Source: Streptomyces durocortorensis (GTDB taxonomy: Bacteria > Actinomycetota > Actinomycetes > Streptomycetales > Streptomycetaceae). From it: DNA of 64,000 nucleotides. The notes under the pieces were generated by a model. That model did no database searches and had not been told where the DNA came from. It saw nothing but the letters and a program-made list of their open reading frames with translations. The DNA is taken from assembly GCF_031760065.1 (NCBI RefSeq), contig NZ_CP134500.1, positions 1,426,001 to 1,490,000 on the forward strand, given 5' to 3'. Below, piece after piece: positions 1-11,796 of this stretch. A program made the translations under genes and the position numbers. Position 1 is the stretch's first letter. Every line of letters begins with the position of its first letter.

Positions 1-2390
1 AGACAACCCTCGTGCCGCTGGTCCTGGCCGGGCTGACCGGCGACGGGCCGGTGCGCCGGGTCGTGGTCGCGGAGCCGCGGCGGATCGCCGCGCGGGCCGC
101 GGCGCGGCGGATGGCCTGGCTGCTGGGCGAGCGGCCGGGCGGGCGGGTCGGCTTCACCGTGCGTGGCGAGCGGGTGGTGGGGCGGGACACGGTGGTGGAG
201 GTCGTGACCACCGGGGTGCTGCTCCAGCGGCTCCAGCGCGATCAGGAGCTGGCCGGGGTCGATGCGGTGATCATCGACGAGTGCCACGAGCGCCATCTGG
301 ACGCCGACACGGTGGCCGCCTTCCTCCTGGACGTACGGGAGGCGATCCGGCCCGATCTGCGGCTGGTGGCGGCGTCCGCGACGACGGACGCGCAGGGCTG
401 GGCCCGGTTGCTGGGCGATGCCCCGGTGGTCGAGGCACAGGGCGTGTCGCATGCGGTGGAGGTGGTCTGGGCGCCGCCCGTGCGGCCGGTGAGGCCGCCG
501 CACGGGATGAGGGTCGATCCGGCGCTGCTGACGCATGTGGCGGCGACCGTGCGGCGGGCGCTGGCGGAGAGGGAGGGGGACGTGCTCTGCTTCCTGCCCG
601 GTGTCGGGGAGATCGGGCGGGTGGCCGGGCAGCTGGCGGGGGTGGACGCCGAGGTGCTCCAGGTGCACGGGCGCGCCCCGGCCGCCGTGCAGGACTCGGT
701 GCTCGCCGGGTCGTCCGGGGGCCGGCGGGTGGTGCTGGCGACCTCGGTGGCGGAGTCGTCGCTGACGGTGCCGGGCGTGCGGGTCGTCGTCGACTCGGGC
801 CTCGCCCGGGAGCCCCGTACCGACCACGCCCGGGGCCTGAGCGCCCTGACCACCGTACGGGCCTCCCAGGCGTCCGGGCGGCAGCGCGCCGGGCGTGCGG
901 GGCGGGAGGCTCCGGGAGCCGTGTACCGGTGCTGGGAGCAGGCCGAGGACGGGCGGCTCGCGCGCTTCCCGGCCCCGGAGATCAAGGTCGCCGACCTCGC
1001 GGCGTTCGCGCTCCAGGCAGCGTGCTGGGGCGACCCGGACGCCTCGTCGCTCGCTCTGCTGGACCCGCCGCCCGCCGGGGCGATGGGCGCGGCCCGCGAG
1101 GTGCTGGGCGCGGTCGGCGCGGTGGACGCTACGGGCCGGGTCACCGACCGGGGCGTACGGATGTCCCGGCTCGGGCTCCATCCCCGGCTGGCGCGGGCGC
1201 TGCTGGACGGGGCCGCGGAGGTCGGGGCGCGGCGGGCCGCGGAGGTGGTGGCGCTGCTGAGCGAGGAGCCGCCGAGGGAGTACGGGGACGATCTCGCGGT
1301 GGCGCTGCGGACCGCCCGCCGGGGCCAGGACGGCTACGCGGGGCGCTGGCGGCAGGAGGCGCGGCGGTTGTCGGCCTCGGTGGGCGACACCGGGACAGCA
1401 CTCCCAGGAACCTCCGATGACGCCGCCGTCGGCCTCGTCGCCGCCCTGGCGTTCCCGGAGCGGGTGGCGCGGGCCCGGGGCGAGGGGGCGTTCCTGATGG
1501 TGTCGGGGACGGGTGCGGAGCTGCGGGAGGGGTCACGGCTGCGCAGTGCTCCCTGGCTGGCCGTGGCCGTCGCGGACCGGCCCGCCCACGCGGCCTCGGC
1601 CCGGGTGCGGCTGGCCGCGGTGGTCGACGAGGACACCGCGCTCCTCGCCGCCGGGCAGCTGCGGGTGCGGGGCGAGGAGGTCCGCTGGGTGGACGGCGAT
1701 GTGGTGGCCCGGTCGGTGGACCGGGTGGGGGCGGTGGAGCTGGCGGTACGGCCCCTGAAGCAGCCGGACCCGGAGCTGGTGCGCGGCGCCCTGGTGGAGG
1801 GGCTCGGCCGGAACGGGCTCGGGCTGCTGAGGTGGACCCGGGACAGTGAGCAGTTGCGGCTGCGCCTGGCGTTCCTGCACCGGGTGCTGGGGGCGCCGTG
1901 GCCGGATGTGTCGGACGGGGCGCTGCTCGCGGATCCGGGTGCCTGGCTGGAGCCGGAGCTGTCGCGGGCGCGGCGGCGGTCGGACCTCGGCCGGATCGAC
2001 GCGGGCCAGGCGCTGCGCCGGCTGCTGCCGTGGGCGACGGGCGAGGCCGTACGCCTCGACGAGCTGGCGCCGGAGCGGATCGAGGTGCCGAGCGGTTCCC
2101 GTATCCGGGTCGAGTACGGCGGCGAGCAGCCCGTACTGGCGGTGAAGCTCCAGGAGTTGTTCGGGCTGGCCGAGACGCCCCGGGTGGCCGGGGTGCCGGT
2201 CCTGGTCCACCTGCTCTCCCCCGCCGGGCGGCCCGCGGCCGTGACGGCGGACCTGGCGTCGTTCTGGCAGGACGGCTACAAGGCCGTACGGGCGGAGCTG
2301 CGCGGCCGCTATCCGAAGCATCCGTGGCCGGAGGACCCCTCGACCGTACGGGCGACGCGGTTCACCTCGGCGCGGCTCAAGCGCTCGTAG
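1..2390 (+). CDS. hrpB: ATP-dependent helicase HrpB (5' end outside window)
   Basis: DEAH/RHA-family helicase of the HrpB group; the start lies left of the window and the first complete codon is at base 3. The visible protein opens inside Walker A (TTLVPL). It continues with motif II DECH about 90 residues in (IIDECHERH), motif III SAT (ASATTDAQG) and motif VI QRAGRAGREAPG. It ends with the HrpB-type C-terminal region, whose typical GRYPKHPWPEDP signature lies just before the stop. Only about 15-20 N-terminal residues appear to be missing. Its 3' end overlaps the convergent DUF3068 gene by 14 bp, with no room for a separate terminator. The cellular role of HrpB is poorly defined in Streptomyces. 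Family assignment is confident; the RNA substrate is unknown. Confidence 0.93.
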   Translation, partial: TTLVPLVLAGLTGDGPVRRVVVAEPRRIAARAAARRMAWLLGERPGGRVGFTVRGERVVGRDTVVEVVTTGVLLQRLQRDQELAGVDAVIIDECHERHLDADTVAAFLLDVREAIRPDLRLVAASATTDAQGWARLLGDAPVVEAQGVSHAVEVVWAPPVRPVRPPHGMRVDPALLTHVAATVRRALAEREGDVLCFLPGVGEIGRVAGQLAGVDAEVLQVHGRAPAAVQDSVLAGSSGGRRVVLATSVAESSLTVPGVRVVVDSGLAREPRTDHARGLSALTTVRASQASGRQRAGRAGREAPGAVYRCWEQAEDGRLARFPAPEIKVADLAAFALQAACWGDPDASSLALLDPPPAGAMGAAREVLGAVGAVDATGRVTDRGVRMSRLGLHPRLARALLDGAAEVGARRAAEVVALLSEEPPREYGDDLAVALRTARRGQDGYAGRWRQEARRLSASVGDTGTALPGTSDDAAVGLVAALAFPERVARARGEGAFLMVSGTGAELREGSRLRSAPWLAVAVADRPAHAASARVRLAAVVDEDTALLAAGQLRVRGEEVRWVDGDVVARSVDRVGAVELAVRPLKQPDPELVRGALVEGLGRNGLGLLRWTRDSEQLRLRLAFLHRVLGAPWPDVSDGALLADPGAWLEPELSRARRRSDLGRIDAGQALRRLLPWATGEAVRLDELAPERIEVPSGSRIRVEYGGEQPVLAVKLQELFGLAETPRVAGVPVLVHLLSPAGRPAAVTADLASFWQDGYKAVRAELRGRYPKHPWPEDPSTVRATRFTSARLKRS

Positions 2391-3342
2391 GGATCTTCGG
2401 GGTTCGGGAGCGCGCCTCCAGCCAGAGCGCCAGCGCGAGCAGTCCGATACCGAGGCAGAGGAAGCCCCAGGGCAGGTACGAGGTGAGGAGGAGGACCAGG
2501 ACGCGCTGGGACTTGACCAGGTCGACGGTGTCCGCGATGTAGTCCTCGCGCATCTTCACATGGCCGTCGAACGCGGTGACCGTGTCCTTGGACATGCCCA
2601 TCTTCTTCGCGTTGCGCAGCTCCTCCTTGTGGATCTCCTCGCCGTTGACGGGGGCGCCGGTGACCGGCTCGACCCAGAACATCCGCTTGGTGGTGTACCA
2701 GCGGGTCATGCCGGTCCGGGCGATCTGCTCGGCGGTGACGCCCTCGATGGGCATCTTCTTGGGCATCGGGACCTTCGTCCACGGGATGGTCTGCTCGAAG
2801 TAGTAGACCTCCAGGCCGCGGAAGGTGCGGGTGCCCTTGTAGTGGATGGGCGCGGTGGTGCGGGTCTGCGCGTCGAAGTACTCGTAGTCCCGTTTCTCGG
2901 TGAGGAAGGGCCACTTGAACTCGATGCCCTCGCGCCGGACGGGATCGCCGTCGACCATCTCGCCGGTGGCGTTGACGGGGGCCTGGCTGTGGGCGTCGAA
3001 GATGTAGCGCTCGGGGATCTGGGAGACCATCCTGCCGTCGGGGTCCTGGACGTAGGAGAGCGCGTCCCAGACGACGACGTCGCGCCCGGCGCTGCGTTCG
3101 ATCTTCTCGGACTCCTCGACGTTGCCCTTGAGGGTCTGGACGATGGTGATCTTCTCGACCTCCTTCGCCTGGAGGGTGGAGTAGTCGAGGAGGGTGGCGG
3201 GCTTCGCCTCCAGGACGACTTCCTGGTACTGGTTCGGCGGGACCTTGGCCAGGCGGGGGAACGCGTACCAGCGCAGCAGCGGCGACATGGCGGCGAAGAA
3301 CACGGCGAAGGCCAGGAGTACGAGACCGGCTCGGCGGCGCAT
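2377..3342 (-). CDS. DUF3068 (PorA-like) membrane-anchored protein
   Basis: A 321-residue protein with an N-terminal hydrophobic anchor (about residues 5-23), a long extracytoplasmic region, and a second membrane helix near the C-terminus (about 284-312) followed by a short basic tail. The overall architecture and segments such as TTKRMFWVEPVTG match the actinobacterial DUF3068 / PorA-like family, whose biochemical role is not established in Streptomyces. Start is the ATG at 3340-3342 (MRRRAGLVLL). The gene converges on hrpB and overlaps its 3' end. A 138-bp micro-protein gene lies immediately upstream on the same strand, so the two may be co-transcribed (inference). Confidence 0.85.
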   Translation of the reverse strand: MRRRAGLVLLAFAVFFAAMSPLLRWYAFPRLAKVPPNQYQEVVLEAKPATLLDYSTLQAKEVEKITIVQTLKGNVEESEKIERSAGRDVVVWDALSYVQDPDGRMVSQIPERYIFDAHSQAPVNATGEMVDGDPVRREGIEFKWPFLTEKRDYEYFDAQTRTTAPIHYKGTRTFRGLEVYYFEQTIPWTKVPMPKKMPIEGVTAEQIARTGMTRWYTTKRMFWVEPVTGAPVNGEEIHKEELRNAKKMGMSKDTVTAFDGHVKMREDYIADTVDLVKSQRVLVLLLTSYLPWGFLCLGIGLLALALWLEARSRTPKIPTSA

Positions 3343-3367
3343 GGTGGTGACCTCTCCGTCTGCGGTG

Positions 3368-3505
3368 CTACTTCTTCGGGCCGGGGACCGTGGTCAGCAG
3401 GGGTTCGGGCGAGGTCTCCCCGGCCGGGGGGCCGACGGCGGTGATCGTGAACACGAGCGCGAGGGCGGCGGCCAGCCCGACGGCGGCGGCGACGAGGGCA
3501 CGCAT
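3368..3505 (-). CDS. SPW_0924-family micro-protein
   Basis: A 45-residue protein starting MRALVAAAVGL and ending in a short Ser/Pro/Thr tail. One hydrophobic helix (about residues 3-24) makes up most of it, so it is a small membrane or secreted peptide. The sequence matches the Streptomyces SPW_0924 family as I remember it; no function is known for that family. The ATG at 3503-3505 was chosen because the longer frame upstream reads through low-complexity sequence without a better start. It sits 25 bp upstream of the DUF3068 gene in the same direction, which suggests a two-gene unit of membrane proteins. Confidence 0.75.
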   Translation of the reverse strand: MRALVAAAVGLAAALALVFTITAVGPPAGETSPEPLLTTVPGPKK

Positions 3506-3588
3506 GCTCGGCCTCCCGGGACAGTTATCTGATGGATCGTCAGGGTCGGGGCACCGTAGCAACCGGGGCGCGAGATGAGAACACAGCG

Positions 3589-3623
3589 GACAGCCCCCGC
3601 ACCGGGTGGGTGCGGGGGCTGTC
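3589..3623 (-). terminator. Strong stem-loop after the lytic transglycosylase gene
   Basis: Perfect 15-bp inverted repeat (3589-3603 with 3609-3623) with a 5-nt loop, 22 bp beyond the stop codon of the minus-strand transglycosylase gene. G/C-rich stem without a strong U-tract, as usual for Streptomyces terminators. Confidence 0.75.
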
Positions 3624-3645
3624 GGCTTCGGCCGGGCCGGCCGGA

Positions 3646-5412
3646 TCAGGCCTCGGGGGGTGCCGTCTCCTCCGGTGCCTCGACCGTGTCCTCCGGCGCC
3701 TGGTCCGTCTCCTCCGCCGCCCGGACCGTCAGCTCGACGACGACCGTGGCGCCGCCCTCGGTGGTGAGGAGCAGCTTGTACGTGCCCGCGGTGTCGTCGG
3801 CGAAGATCTCCGGGAGCCGGAGCAGGCCGTCGGCGTCCGTGGCGAGATCCAGGGTCCGCAGCGGCTCGCCGTCCGCGTCCTCCTTGAAGTACGGGCCCTT
3901 GTCGTTCTCGACGGGCTTCTCGCCGTCCGTGATCATCGTGGCGGTGACGGCCACTCCGGCGGCGGCAGCGCCCTCGAAGGTCGCCTTGAGAGTGACGGCG
4001 TCCTCGAACTTCTCGCCGGGCGCGGCGACGAGCGCCTTCTCGTCGGTCCGGACGATCTCGTCGGCCTGTCGGGCGGTGACGGTCGCCGCGTAGGTCAGGG
4101 TGCGCGGCCTGACGGTGCCCGCGACGGCGGTCACGGTGAACTCCCCGGCCTCCTCGCCCGCCTGGAGTTCGGGGGCGGTTGCGGTGCCGTCGGCCCCCGT
4201 CTTCACGGTGACGGTCTTCTTGCCGCCCGCGAAGAGTGTTCCGGTGTCCCCGGTGACGGTGAAGGTGACGGGGACCTCGGCGAGCGGGGCGCCGAGCGCG
4301 TTGCGGGCGCGGACGGCGATCCGCTCGTCGAACGCGGTGCCCGCGGTGGCGCGCAGCGGGCCGGTGTCCGCGTTCTCCAGGGAGCCGAAGGTCTCGGACG
4401 GTGTCGGAGTGGGGGTCGGCGTAGGGGTCGGCGTGGGCGTGGGCTTCGGGCTGGTGGAGCCGCCACCGGGCTTCGAGGGCCCCGGGGTCGGCTTCGTGAC
4501 GCCCGGCTTGGACGGGGAGGGCTTGGTGCCCGGGGTACCGCTCGGGGTGGGGGTCGGGCTCGGGGTGGAGCCGGACGGGGTGCTCGGGGCGGTCGGCAGC
4601 GCTCCGGTGCCGTCGGGCACCTCGTGCGTACCGCGCTGGTAGTACGCGAACCAGGAGCGGACCGTACGCAGATACTCCGTCGAGCGGTTGTAGCTCAGCA
4701 CCGCCCGGTCGAGGTCGGCACCGACGGCCAGATCGCGGTCGTTCGCGCAGAGGTAGCGCCCGGCGGCGAGCGCCGCGTCGTAGATGTTGTTGGGGTCCTT
4801 GCGGCCGTCGCCGTTGGCGTCCTGCCCCCAGGCGGCCCAGGTCGACGGGATGAACTGCATCGGGCCCACCGCCCGGTCGTGGACCGCGTCGCTGTCGTAC
4901 GCCCCGCCGTCGGTGTCCTTGATCAGCGCGAAGCCCTGGCCGTTGAGGGCCGGGCCGAGGATCGGGGAGATGGTGGTGCCGTTGGCGTCGACGCGCCCGC
5001 CACGGGCCTGGCCGGACTCGACCTTGCCGATCGCCGCGAGGAGCTGCCAGGGCAGCCGGCAGGTGGGGTCGGTGGTCGCGACGGTGCTCTCGGCCTGCTT
5101 GTACGCGGCGAGGATCGACGCCGGAATGCCCGCCTCCGTGCCGCCTGCCACCGGGAGGCTGCTGGAGGAGCCGGGCTTGTCGGGCGTGACGAGGGGCGGA
5201 AGGTCCGTGTAGTAGGGCGAGTTGCCGGTCGCGGCATCGTCCTCGGCGCCCGCGGTGTCCTCACCGGCCGCCGTCGGGTCCCCGCCGCCCGCGGAGCCGC
5301 CGGTCAGCGGTGCCGCGGGGGCCTGCGAGGCCGCCAGTGCCGCTACGGCGGCCGCCGCCATCGCGGTGTTCGCGGCCCCCTTGCGCAGACGTCGGCGAAT
5401 GTGCGCTGCCAT
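3646..5412 (-). CDS. Secreted lytic murein transglycosylase with two Ig-like domains
   Basis: A 588-residue secreted peptidoglycan-cleaving enzyme. The start ATG at 5410-5412 gives a typical signal peptide (MAAHIRRRLRKG, then an Ala-rich core to about residue 34). The catalytic SLT/MltB-like domain spans about 90-280: the likely general acid is Glu132 in IGKVESGQ, followed by GPMQFIPSTWAAWG and DANGDGRKDPNNIYDAA. A Pro/Thr/Ser linker follows, including a (PT)n run encoded by a tandem repeat near 4400-4440. The last about 220 residues form two invasin/Big_1-like Ig folds and an acidic Pro/Glu tail. Family members cleave MurNAc-GlcNAc bonds; the Ig domains probably anchor or space the enzyme in the wall (inference). 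It is divergent from the DUF4184 gene. Confidence 0.87.
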   Translation of the reverse strand: MAAHIRRRLRKGAANTAMAAAAVAALAASQAPAAPLTGGSAGGGDPTAAGEDTAGAEDDAATGNSPYYTDLPPLVTPDKPGSSSSLPVAGGTEAGIPASILAAYKQAESTVATTDPTCRLPWQLLAAIGKVESGQARGGRVDANGTTISPILGPALNGQGFALIKDTDGGAYDSDAVHDRAVGPMQFIPSTWAAWGQDANGDGRKDPNNIYDAALAAGRYLCANDRDLAVGADLDRAVLSYNRSTEYLRTVRSWFAYYQRGTHEVPDGTGALPTAPSTPSGSTPSPTPTPSGTPGTKPSPSKPGVTKPTPGPSKPGGGSTSPKPTPTPTPTPTPTPTPSETFGSLENADTGPLRATAGTAFDERIAVRARNALGAPLAEVPVTFTVTGDTGTLFAGGKKTVTVKTGADGTATAPELQAGEEAGEFTVTAVAGTVRPRTLTYAATVTARQADEIVRTDEKALVAAPGEKFEDAVTLKATFEGAAAAGVAVTATMITDGEKPVENDKGPYFKEDADGEPLRTLDLATDADGLLRLPEIFADDTAGTYKLLLTTEGGATVVVELTVRAAEETDQAPEDTVEAPEETAPPEA

Positions 5413-5600
5413 ACGTTCCGGTCCCTCCCCCTCGAAGGCTGCTCGCGCTCCCCAGCGCAAGGCTCTGCCGACCCTACGGCACCATGTGCGGCCCGAGCGC
5501 CGAGCCCTGACCGCTTCTTACTGTTTTCTCATCGTTCCCGCGAGCCCGTTGTCCCAACGGTCACGCAATGGTGCCCGAACGGTCCCGCATACTTGCCGCC

Positions 5601-6473
5601 ATGCCGTTCACGCTCAGTCATGCCGCCGCCGTGCTCCCGGCCATCCGCCGGAACGGGACCGCCCGGTCGCCGCTGATTCCCTCGGCCCTCGTCGCCGGTT
5701 CGTTCGCGCCGGACGTCACCTACTTCGCGGACACGGTGATTCCGGGCGCGATGGAGTTCGGGTCCTTCACCCACACGCTCCTGGGCGTCGCCACGGTGAA
5801 CGTGCTGATCGCCGCGGTGCTGGTCGCGGTGTGGGCGCTGCTTCGGGAGCCTCTGGTGGCGCTGTTGCCCGTACGCGTACGGGGCCGGGTCCACGCCTTC
5901 GTCCGGGGGCAGCGCTGGACCCGGGCCTCGTTCGGGCCGTCCGCCCGGCTGTGGTTCGCCCTCTCGGCCGCGATCGGCGCGGCCACGCATGTGGTGTGGG
6001 ACGCGTTCACCCACCACAGCCGGTGGGGGACCGAGCTGGTGCCGGTGCTGAGCCGGAGCGTCGGCGGGCTCCCGGTGTACCAGTTCGTCCAGTACGGCAG
6101 TTCGGCTCTGGCGCTGGTGGTGCTCGGCTGGTTCCTCACCACGGGCCTGCGGCGCACGGCCGCGACCCCGGTGCCGGAGGCGCTCCCGGTGCTCGGCCGG
6201 GGCGAACGGTGGGGCGCGATCGGTCTGCTGGCCGGCTGCGTGCTGCTGGGGACCGCCCACCGGTGCGCCCGCTGGTACGCCCACTTCGGAAGAGTCGAGA
6301 ACCCGCTCGACATCATCCCGACCGCCTGCTTCGGCGCGGGCGCCGGGCTGGCGGCCGGGCTGCTGCTGTACGGGGTGGGGGTGCGGCTGCTGCGGGTGCG
6401 GCACGGCAGGGACCCGGGGCGGGCCGTGCCCGTACCGCAGGAGCGGCGCACGGAAGCAGTCGGCCGGGAGTAG
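5601..6473 (+). CDS. DUF4184 family integral membrane protein
   Basis: A 290-residue multi-pass membrane protein. Its N-terminus MPFTLSHAAAV and the segment THVVWDAFTHHSRWG are characteristic of the DUF4184 family, related to YdjM/PgpA-like membrane proteins with conserved His/Asp residues. About six hydrophobic segments are visible. The ATG at 5601 was preferred over an upstream in-frame ATG because the family signature begins exactly there. The final about 20 residues are charged. A strong inverted repeat follows and separates it from the convergent polA. Function unknown. Confidence 0.83.
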   Translation: MPFTLSHAAAVLPAIRRNGTARSPLIPSALVAGSFAPDVTYFADTVIPGAMEFGSFTHTLLGVATVNVLIAAVLVAVWALLREPLVALLPVRVRGRVHAFVRGQRWTRASFGPSARLWFALSAAIGAATHVVWDAFTHHSRWGTELVPVLSRSVGGLPVYQFVQYGSSALALVVLGWFLTTGLRRTAATPVPEALPVLGRGERWGAIGLLAGCVLLGTAHRCARWYAHFGRVENPLDIIPTACFGAGAGLAAGLLLYGVGVRLLRVRHGRDPGRAVPVPQERRTEAVGRE

Positions 6474-6484
6474 CGGCAGCACGC

Positions 6485-6525
6485 GGAAGGGCCCGGAACC
6501 GCACTGGGCGGTTCCGGGCCCTTCC
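6485..6525. terminator. Bidirectional terminator between DUF4184 gene and polA
   Basis: Perfect 18-bp inverted repeat (6485-6502 with 6508-6525), 5-nt loop, located between two convergent stop codons. It can serve both transcripts. Confidence 0.85.
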
Positions 6526-6536
6526 CTGTACGCCGG

Positions 6537-9248
6537 TCAGTGCGCCGCCGACTCCCAGTCCTTGCCGACGCCGACCGAGACGTCCAGCGGGGCGCGCAGC
6601 TCGACCGCGTGGGCCATCTCGTGGCGCAGGATCTCCTCCACCTGCTGCCGCTCACCCTCGGCGATCTCCAGGACGATTTCGTCGTGTACCTGGAGCAGCA
6701 TCCGCGAGGTAAGCCTCGCCTCGGTCAGCGCCCGGTCCACCCGCAGCATCGCCACCTTCACGATGTCCGCGGCCGTGCCCTGGATCGGGGCGTTGAGCGC
6801 CATCCTCTCGGCGGCCTCGCGGCGCTGGCGGTTGTCGCTGTTGAGGTCGGGGAGATAGCGGCGGCGGCCGAGGATCGTCTCCGTGTACCCCGTGGCCCTG
6901 GCCTCCTCGACGACCCGGTGGAGATAGTCCCGCACCCCGCCGAACCGCTCGAAGTAGGTGTCCATCAGCACCCGGGCCTCGGCGGGGTCGATGTTCAGCT
7001 GCTGGGAAAGACCGAACGCGGAGAGGCCGTAGGCCAGGCCGTACGACATGGCCTTGATCTTGCGGCGCATCTCGGCGTCGACGGCCGGCTTCTCGACGCC
7101 GAAGACCTGGGAGGCGACCGTGGTGTGCAGGTCCTCGCCGGAGGTGAACGCCTCGATGAGACCGGCGTCCTCGGAGAGGTGCGCCATCACCCGCAGCTCG
7201 ATCTGGCTGTAGTCCGCCGTCATCAGGGTCTCGAAGCCCTCACCGACGACGAAGCCCCGGCGGATCGCCCGGCCCTCGTCCGTGCGGACGGGGATGTTCT
7301 GCAGGTTGGGATCGGTGGAGGAGAGCCGGCCCGTCGCCGCCACGGTCTGGTTGAACGTGGTGTGGATACGGCCGTCGGCGGCGATCGTCTTGATCAGACC
7401 CTCGACGGTGACTCGGAGCTTCGCCTGCTCGCGGTGGCGCAGCATCAGGACCGGCAGCTCGTGCTCGGTCTGCGCGGCGAGCCAGGCCAGGGCGTCCGCG
7501 TCCGTGGTGTATCCGGTCTTGGTCTTCTTCGTCTTCGGCAGGCCCAGCTCGCCGAAGAGGATCTCCTGGAGCTGCTTGGGCGAACCGAGGTTGAACTCGC
7601 GGCCGACCGCCGCGTGCGCCTCCTTGATCGCCTGCTGCACGGTCCCGGCGAACTGCTGCTCCATGGACTCCAGATGGGCCCGGTCCGCGGCGATGCCGTG
7701 CCGCTCCAGACGGGCCAGGAGGATCGAGGTGGGCAGCTCCATGTCGTGCAGGAGCTCCGCCGCGCCCACCTCCTTCAGGCGGGTGGTGAACGCGTCGCCC
7801 AGGTCGAGCACGGCCCGCGCCTGCGCCATCAGGGCGTCCGCCTCGGCCCGGTCGTCCGCGCCGAAGGCCAGCTGCCCGTCGGAGGCGGCGGCCGGGGCCA
7901 GCTCACGGCCCAGGTACTCCACGGCCAGCGCGTCCAGAGCGAAGGAACGACGGCCCGGCTTCACCAGATACGCGGCGAGCGCGGTGTCCATCGTGACGCC
8001 TTCGAGCCGCCAGCCCATCTCGGGGAAGACCCGCATCACGTTCTTGGCGTTGTGCAGGACCTTGGGGCGCGCCGGGTCCGCCGCCCAGGCCTCGAACGCC
8101 TTCCCGTCGGCCTCGTCGAGCTGGGTCGGGTCAAGCCACGCGGCGGCCCCGTCGGCGGCGGCGAGGGCGACCTCGGTGACCGTGCCGGCCCCCAGCGACC
8201 AGGTGTCGACGGTCATGACGCCGAGCGGCTGCCCGCCGTGCGCCTCCAGCCAGGGGGTGACCTGGCCGGAGCCGAGGACCGCGCCGTCCAGCTCGATCCC
8301 CGCGGCGGGGGCGGGCGGCCCTGCCTCCTCCGCACCCGGGTCGACGGCGAGCAGCCGCTCGCGCAGGCTCGGATTGCGGATCTCCAGGACATCGAGGACG
8401 CCGGTGACCGCCGTACGGTCGTAGGGGGCGCGCTCCAGCTCGGTGGGGGTCTTCGGCAGCTCCACGTCGCGGACCATCTCGGTCAGCACGCGGTTCATCT
8501 TCACCGCGTCCAGGTGGTCGCGGAAATTCTGCCCGGCCTTGCCCTTGACCTCGTCGGCCCGCTCGACCAGCTCGGCGAAGGAACCGAACTGGTTGATCCA
8601 CTTCGCGGCGGTCTTCTCACCGACCCCGGGAATCCCCGGGAGATTGTCGGACGGGTCGCCGCGCAGAGCCGCGAAGTCCGGATACTGCTGCGGGGTGAGT
8701 CCGTACTTCTCGACGACCTTCTCCGGGGTGAACCGGGTCAGCTCGGAGACCCCCTTGGTGGGGTAGAGCACGGTCACGTTCTCCGTGATCAGCTGGAAGG
8801 AGTCCCGGTCGCCGGTGACGATCAGCACCTCGAACCCGGCCGCCTCGGCCTGCGTCGCGAGCGTCGCGATGACGTCGTCCGCCTCGAAGCCGTCCACCGC
8901 GAACCGGTCCGCGTGCATCGCGTCCAGCAGCTCGCCGATCAGCTCGACCTGCCCCTTGAACTCATCGGGGGTCTTGGAGCGGTTCGCCTTGTACTCAGGG
9001 AACTCCTGGGCGCGCCAGGTCTTGCGGGACACGTCGAACGCGACCGCGAAGTGCGTGGGCGACTCGTCACGCAGGGTGTTCGCCAGCATCGACATGAAGC
9101 CGTACACGGCGTTCGTCGGCTGGCCCACCGAGGTCGTGAAATTCTCCGCGGGCAGGGCGAAGAACGCCCGGTACGCCAGGGAGTGCCCGTCCATGAGGAG
9201 CAGGCGCGGTCGGTTGTCTGCCGTCTTCTTCGATGCCGTCTCAGCCAC
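6537..9248 (-). CDS. polA: DNA polymerase I
   Basis: A 903-residue family A DNA polymerase for gap filling and Okazaki-fragment maturation. The 5'-nuclease domain covers about 1-300 (LLLMDGHSLAYRAFF, DGFEADDVIATLA, GDPSDNLPGIPGVGEKTA). Polymerase motifs follow: A (TADYSQIELRVMAHLS), B (RRKIKAMSYGLAYGLSAFG) and C (LLQVHDEIVLEI). The intermediate 3'-5' exonuclease region lacks the DxE and other acidic metal-ligand motifs, so proofreading is probably absent, as in other actinobacterial PolA. The GTG at 9246-9248 (VAETASKKTADN) fits the family length; a longer open frame upstream runs antisense to the next gene and is not coding. It ends in a shared terminator. Confidence 0.96.
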   Translation of the reverse strand: MAETASKKTADNRPRLLLMDGHSLAYRAFFALPAENFTTSVGQPTNAVYGFMSMLANTLRDESPTHFAVAFDVSRKTWRAQEFPEYKANRSKTPDEFKGQVELIGELLDAMHADRFAVDGFEADDVIATLATQAEAAGFEVLIVTGDRDSFQLITENVTVLYPTKGVSELTRFTPEKVVEKYGLTPQQYPDFAALRGDPSDNLPGIPGVGEKTAAKWINQFGSFAELVERADEVKGKAGQNFRDHLDAVKMNRVLTEMVRDVELPKTPTELERAPYDRTAVTGVLDVLEIRNPSLRERLLAVDPGAEEAGPPAPAAGIELDGAVLGSGQVTPWLEAHGGQPLGVMTVDTWSLGAGTVTEVALAAADGAAAWLDPTQLDEADGKAFEAWAADPARPKVLHNAKNVMRVFPEMGWRLEGVTMDTALAAYLVKPGRRSFALDALAVEYLGRELAPAAASDGQLAFGADDRAEADALMAQARAVLDLGDAFTTRLKEVGAAELLHDMELPTSILLARLERHGIAADRAHLESMEQQFAGTVQQAIKEAHAAVGREFNLGSPKQLQEILFGELGLPKTKKTKTGYTTDADALAWLAAQTEHELPVLMLRHREQAKLRVTVEGLIKTIAADGRIHTTFNQTVAATGRLSSTDPNLQNIPVRTDEGRAIRRGFVVGEGFETLMTADYSQIELRVMAHLSEDAGLIEAFTSGEDLHTTVASQVFGVEKPAVDAEMRRKIKAMSYGLAYGLSAFGLSQQLNIDPAEARVLMDTYFERFGGVRDYLHRVVEEARATGYTETILGRRRYLPDLNSDNRQRREAAERMALNAPIQGTAADIVKVAMLRVDRALTEARLTSRMLLQVHDEIVLEIAEGERQQVEEILRHEMAHAVELRAPLDVSVGVGKDWESAAH

Positions 9249-9416
9249 GCCCCCGATCCTGCCACGGCCCACTGACAATCCGGACCGGGCGACCCCCGTA
9301 CGGCCCCCACGCACCCTTGACCCGGTGCCCGGCCGGGTGCGATGTCGGTGGTGCGTGACAGGATCGATACCGAGGCAGAACACCCGCGGAAGAAGCGCTC
9401 GAAGGGGAGCAGCATC

Positions 9417-11699
<2,283 letters not shown>

Positions 11700-11720
11700 C
11701 CACCGGTACCTCCCATTCCT

Positions 11721-11736
11721 CTAAGCGTTCGCTCAG
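11721..11736. promoter_or_regulatory. 16-bp palindrome upstream of thioesterase gene
   Basis: The sequence ctaagcgttcgctcag is an almost perfect inverted repeat (CTnAGCG-TT-CGCTnAG). It lies 60 bp before the thioesterase start, next to an A/T-rich TGATAAGA segment that could be the -10 region. The form resembles TetR-family operators common in Streptomyces; the regulator is unknown. Confidence 0.5.
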
Positions 11737-11796
11737 TCGTCTGATAAGAACAGTGCAGACAGCAATGAACCAGCGCAGACGATCGGAGCCGGACCC

